NCBI RefSeq assembly: GCF_001651875.1
Contig: NZ_LNQB01000054.1
Span: forward strand, 1-54,840
Direction: 5' to 3'
Length of the DNA: 54,840 bases
Origin: Sinorhizobium saheli
Lineage (GTDB): Bacteria; Pseudomonadota; Alphaproteobacteria; Rhizobiales; Rhizobiaceae
Position 1 is the stretch's first letter; every line of letters starts with the position of its first letter. This document shows, one piece after another, positions 51,537 to 54,840 of this stretch. A program made the position numbers and the translations under genes. The notes under the pieces are model-generated. The model was not told the DNA's origin. It saw only the letters and a list, made by a program, of their open reading frames with translations, and searched no databases.

Positions 51537-53402
51537 ATGCACAATGCCGCCATGACCAGACACCCTTCCGGCATGGACGATCTCGGCGCCCTTGGCCGCA
51601 GGGCGCGGCGATCCTGGCTCGTTTTCGCGCTCGTCGCGCTCGGGCTTCTGACGGCCGGGTTTCTCGTTGCCGGCGATTACGGCCGGGCGCAGGCGCTTGC
51701 CCGGCTCGTCGAACAGAGCCGCATCGACGCGAGCCTCAAGGCCTCGCTGCTCAGGGCCGTCGTGGAGCGGCAGCGGGCGCTGCCGCTGGTCCTCGCCGAC
51801 GACGCAGCCGTTCGCGAAGCGCTGTTGGCGCAGGACGCGCCCTCGCTCGACGGCATCAACCGCAAGCTCGAGAGCCTCGCCGCAAGCGCGGAGGCGGCCG
51901 TCGTCTATCTGATGGGGCGCGACGGCGTTGCGGTGGCCGCGAGCAATTGGCGCGAGCCGACGAGCTTCGTCGGCAACGACTATTCCTTCCGCGACTATTT
52001 CCGGCTGGCGATGCGCGACGGCAGCGCCGAGCATTTCGCCATGGGAACGGTCAGCAAGCGGCCCGGCCTCTATATCTCCCGGCGCGTCGACGGGACTAAC
52101 GGTCCGCTCGGCGTGATCGTCGCCAAGCTCGAATTCGACAGCCTCGAGGCCGATTGGCGCGCCGCCGGCAAGCCCGCCTATGTCACCGACCGCCGCGGCA
52201 TCGTGCTCATCACCAGCCTGCCGTCCTGGCGCTTCATGACGACGAAGGCGATCCCCGCGGAGCGGCTCGCCGAAATCCGCGAGAGCCTGCAATTCGGCGA
52301 CGCGCCCCTGTTGCCGCTGCCTTTCCGCAAGGTCGAGGCGCGGCCCGACGGCTCCTCCACGCTCGACGCGCTGCTGCCGGGCGACGGCACCGAGCCGTTC
52401 CTGCGCGTCGAGACCATGGTGCCCTCGACGAACTGGCGTCTCGAGCAATTGTCGCCGCTCAGCGCCGCGCTTTCGGCCGGGGCGCGGGAGGCGCGGCTCC
52501 TCATGCTCGCCGTACTCGTGCCGCTGCTTGCGCTCGCCGCGTTTCTCATGCGCCGGCGGCAAGTGATCGCGGTCAGGTCGGCGGAAGAGCGGCTGGCGCG
52601 CAACGAGCTGGAAGCGAAGGTCGAGGAACGGACGCGCGACCTGCGGCTCGCGCGCGACCGCCTCGAAGTCGAGATCGCCGATCACCGCCAGACGACGGAG
52701 AAGCTGCAGGCCGTGCAGCAGGATCTCGTGCAGGCGAACCGGCTGGCGATCCTCGGGCAGGTCGCCGCCGGCGTCGCCCATGAGATCAACCAGCCGGTCG
52801 CCACCATCCGCGCCTATGCGGACAATGCCCGCGTCTTCCTCGACCGCGGCCAGAGCGCCACGGCCGCCGAGAACATGGAGACGATCGCCGAGCTTACCGA
52901 GCGCGTCGGCGCGATCACCGACGAGCTCCGCCGCTTTGCCCGCAAGGGCCATTTCGCCGCCGAGCCGACTGCGATGAAGGAGGTCGTCGAGGGCGCGCTC
53001 CTGCTCCTGCGCAGCCGCTTCGCCGGGCGGATGGACGCGATCCGCATCGCGCTGCCGCCCGATGGGCTGAAGGCACTCGGCAACCGCATCCGGCTGGAGC
53101 AGGTGCTGATCAACCTGTTGCAGAACGCGCTGGAGGCGATCGGCGACAGCGACGGCGCCGCGATCGAGGTGCGCTGCGAGGAGACGGCGACCGGCATCGC
53201 GCTCACCGTCGCGGACAACGGTCCCGGCATTCCGACCGCGATCCGCGACGAGCTGTTCACGCCCTTCAACACCTCGAAGGAAGAAGGCCTCGGCCTTGGC
53301 CTGGCGATCTCCAAGGAGATCGTCTCCGATTACGGCGGCACGATCGAGGTCGAGAGCGGCCCATCCGGCACGACATTCACCGTAAATCTGCAGAAGGCTT
53401 GA
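51537..53402 (+). CDS. dctB: C4-dicarboxylate sensor histidine kinase DctB
   Basis: 621 aa from ATG 51537, the length I recall for S. meliloti DctB; ATGs at 51492 and 51552 are alternatives. Two membrane helices (residues about 27-47 and 320-340) enclose a periplasmic double-PAS sensor domain ([15 protein letters not shown]...[16 protein letters not shown]...[15 protein letters not shown]). A coiled-coil linker follows, then the H-box with H415 ([22 protein letters not shown]), N-box [12 protein letters not shown], and DNGPGIP plus GLGLGLAIS. It senses C4-dicarboxylates, in concert with DctA, and phosphorylates DctD, whose gene follows after 3 bases. Confidence 0.96.
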   Translation: MHNAAMTRHPSGMDDLGALGRRARRSWLVFALVALGLLTAGFLVAGDYGRAQALARLVEQSRIDASLKASLLRAVVERQRALPLVLADDAAVREALLAQDAPSLDGINRKLESLAASAEAAVVYLMGRDGVAVAASNWREPTSFVGNDYSFRDYFRLAMRDGSAEHFAMGTVSKRPGLYISRRVDGTNGPLGVIVAKLEFDSLEADWRAAGKPAYVTDRRGIVLITSLPSWRFMTTKAIPAERLAEIRESLQFGDAPLLPLPFRKVEARPDGSSTLDALLPGDGTEPFLRVETMVPSTNWRLEQLSPLSAALSAGAREARLLMLAVLVPLLALAAFLMRRRQVIAVRSAEERLARNELEAKVEERTRDLRLARDRLEVEIADHRQTTEKLQAVQQDLVQANRLAILGQVAAGVAHEINQPVATIRAYADNARVFLDRGQSATAAENMETIAELTERVGAITDELRRFARKGHFAAEPTAMKEVVEGALLLLRSRFAGRMDAIRIALPPDGLKALGNRIRLEQVLINLLQNALEAIGDSDGAAIEVRCEETATGIALTVADNGPGIPTAIRDELFTPFNTSKEEGLGLGLAISKEIVSDYGGTIEVESGPSGTTFTVNLQKA

Positions 53403-53405
53403 GCG

Positions 53406-54764
53406 ATGAACGCCGCCCCATCCGTATTCCTCGTCGACGACGACCGCGACCTGCGCAAGGCGATGCGGCAGACGCTCGAGCTTGCCGGTTTCACCGTGTC
53501 ACCCTTTGCCAGCGCGACCGAGGCGCTCGCCGAACTCACGCCCGACTTCGCCGGCGTGGTCGTCAGCGACATCCGCATGCCGGGAATGGACGGGCTCGCC
53601 TTCTTCCGCAAGGTTGCCGACCTCGACCCCGACCTGCCCGTGATCCTGATGACCGGCCACGGCGACATACCGATGGCGGTGCAGGCCATTCAGGACGGCG
53701 CCTATGATTTCATCGCAAAGCCGTTTGCCGCCGACCGGCTCGTCCAGAGCGCGCGGCGGGCGGAGGAGAAGCGCCGACTCGTGATGGAGAACCGCGCGCT
53801 CCGCCAGGCGGCGGAGACCGCCTCCGACGGCCTGCCGCTGATCGGCCAGACGCCGGCGATGGAGCGCCTTCGCCAGACGCTGAGGCACATCGCCGACACC
53901 GACGTCGACGTGCTGGTCGCCGGCGAGACCGGCAGTGGCAAGGAGGTGGTCGCAACGCTGCTGCACCAGTGGAGCCGGCGCCGGGCCGGCAATTTCGTCG
54001 CCCTCAATTGCGGCGCGCTGCCGGAAACGGTGATCGAGAGCGAGCTCTTCGGGCACGAACCCGGCGCCTTCACCGGCGCCGTCAAGAAGCGCATCGGGCG
54101 GATCGAGCATGCAAGCGGCGGCACGCTCTTCCTCGACGAGATCGAGGCGATGCCGCCGGCGACGCAGGTGAAGATGCTGCGCGTTCTCGAAGCGCGCGAG
54201 ATCACGCCGCTCGGCACCAACGAAACGCGGCCCGTCGACATCCGCGTCGTCGCCGCCGCCAAGGTCGATCTCGGCGATCCGGCGGAGCGCGGCGACTTTC
54301 GCGAGGATCTTTATTACCGGCTGAACGTCGTGACGCTGTCGATCCCGCCCTTGCGCGAACGCCGCGAGGATATCCCGCTCTTGTTCTCACATTTCCTTGC
54401 GCGCGCGTCGGAACGTTTCGGCCGGGAGGTTCCGACGATGTCGGCGGCCGTCCGCGACCACCTGATGTCGCACGCCTGGCCCGGCAACGTCCGCGAACTT
54501 TCCCACTTCGCCGAGCGGGTGGCGCTCGGCGTCGAGGCAATCCCCGGCAAGGCGCCGGTTGCCGCCACGACGAGCGAGGGTACGCTGCCGGAACGGCTGG
54601 AACGCTACGAGGCCGATATCCTCAAGGAGGCGCTGACGACCCACCGCGGCGACGTCAAGGCGACCTTGGAAGCGCTCGGCATTCCCCGCAAGACCTTCTA
54701 CGACAAGCTGCAGCGCCACGGCATCAACCGGGCGGATTATGCCGGGAAGTCTGCGGAGGATTAG
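53406..54764 (+). CDS. dctD: Sigma-54-dependent response regulator DctD
   Basis: 452 aa. Receiver domain with D55 ([12 protein letters not shown]), AAA+ sigma-54 activation domain with Walker [28 protein letters not shown] (GAFTGA loop that touches sigma-54) and [14 protein letters not shown], and a C-terminal Fis-type helix-turn-helix ([27 protein letters not shown]). It activates dctA from the upstream site. Its stop codon TAG lies within the first three bases of the right-hand IS-like terminus, and the protein is some 8 residues shorter than the S. meliloti protein as I recall it. The last residues may therefore be altered by insertion, but all domains are intact. Confidence 0.95.
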   Translation: MNAAPSVFLVDDDRDLRKAMRQTLELAGFTVSPFASATEALAELTPDFAGVVVSDIRMPGMDGLAFFRKVADLDPDLPVILMTGHGDIPMAVQAIQDGAYDFIAKPFAADRLVQSARRAEEKRRLVMENRALRQAAETASDGLPLIGQTPAMERLRQTLRHIADTDVDVLVAGETGSGKEVVATLLHQWSRRRAGNFVALNCGALPETVIESELFGHEPGAFTGAVKKRIGRIEHASGGTLFLDEIEAMPPATQVKMLRVLEAREITPLGTNETRPVDIRVVAAAKVDLGDPAERGDFREDLYYRLNVVTLSIPPLRERREDIPLLFSHFLARASERFGREVPTMSAAVRDHLMSHAWPGNVRELSHFAERVALGVEAIPGKAPVAATTSEGTLPERLERYEADILKEALTTHRGDVKATLEALGIPRKTFYDKLQRHGINRADYAGKSAED

Positions 54765-54840
54765 CAGGCTGCTGAAAAAGCCCTCTGGCTTTTGGGTTTT
54801 TGCCGTGATTCCCTACGGCTGCAACAGAGGGACTGATTTG
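54762..54840. mobile_element. Right-edge insertion-sequence terminus (partial)
   Basis: TAGCAGGCTGCTGAAAAAGC is followed by CCTCTGGCTTTTGGGTTTTT; bases 54762-54801 are the exact reverse complement of bases 1-40. The sequence then continues TGCCGTGATTCCCTACGGCT to the edge. The AAAAGCC/GGCTTTT stem plus T-run could also act as a terminator for dctBD. No transposase frame is visible, as the element leaves the window. Confidence 0.6.

Overview
The window looks like part of a large accessory replicon (megaplasmid or chromid) of a Sinorhizobium/Ensifer-type alphaproteobacterium. Reasons: GC-rich coding with strong third-position bias, a matR-matABC malonate locus, dctA/dctBD in the classical rhizobial arrangement with a sigma-54 promoter, a large DJ-1-tailed catalase beside an ATP-dependent DNA ligase, a repABC-type RepA/RepB pair, and several families of rhizobial intergenic mosaic repeats. 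No rRNA, tRNA or CRISPR array was seen. Both ends of the window carry the same 40-base sequence in opposite orientation, which looks like the terminus of a multicopy insertion sequence.

Layout. 0.25-2.6 kb: a class A penicillin-binding protein. 2.6-7.8 kb: malonate catabolism (matR, divergent from matABC). 7.9-11 kb: a type I secretion ABC transporter and membrane-fusion protein without a substrate gene. 11.3-24.3 kb: a stress island of mostly small genes: a DUF1275 membrane protein, a universal stress protein behind an FNR/FixK-like box, a DUF475/TerC-like membrane protein behind a structured leader, four DUF982 paralogues, an iron-permease-family protein, an SDR oxidoreductase, a CBS protein, DUF1236 and DUF3008 proteins, a CNNM/CorC transporter-like protein and a peroxiredoxin-like protein. 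In its middle sit an EcfG-type sigma factor and a convergent short NepR-like candidate anti-sigma factor. 24.7-28.3 kb: an acyltransferase and a repA-repB partition pair with no repC. 28.5-33.2 kb: a ribose-type sugar ABC importer operon. 34.3-40 kb: urtABCDE urea importer. 40.1-43.4 kb: catalase plus DNA ligase. 44.2-48.5 kb: a hybrid histidine kinase fused to an NCS1-type transporter, with a LuxR-type response regulator. 48.7-54.8 kb: an unknown winged-helix-like protein, then dctA and dctBD for C4-dicarboxylate uptake.

How the genes work together. Much of the window is about nutrient capture (malonate, C4-dicarboxylates, urea, a sugar). The rest is about stress survival. Eight promoter-like sequences of the form GGAAC-N16/17-(C/G)GTT (one with CATT) lie just upstream of genes in the stress island and of the catalase-ligase operon. 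This is the pattern of the alphaproteobacterial general stress response sigma factor EcfG, and the sigma gene itself has such a site. The part I consider most worth following is this local EcfG/NepR-like module with its candidate regulon. Next come the transporter-kinase fusion with a nine-cysteine linker, the repAB pair lacking repC, and the structured leader of the DUF475 gene.
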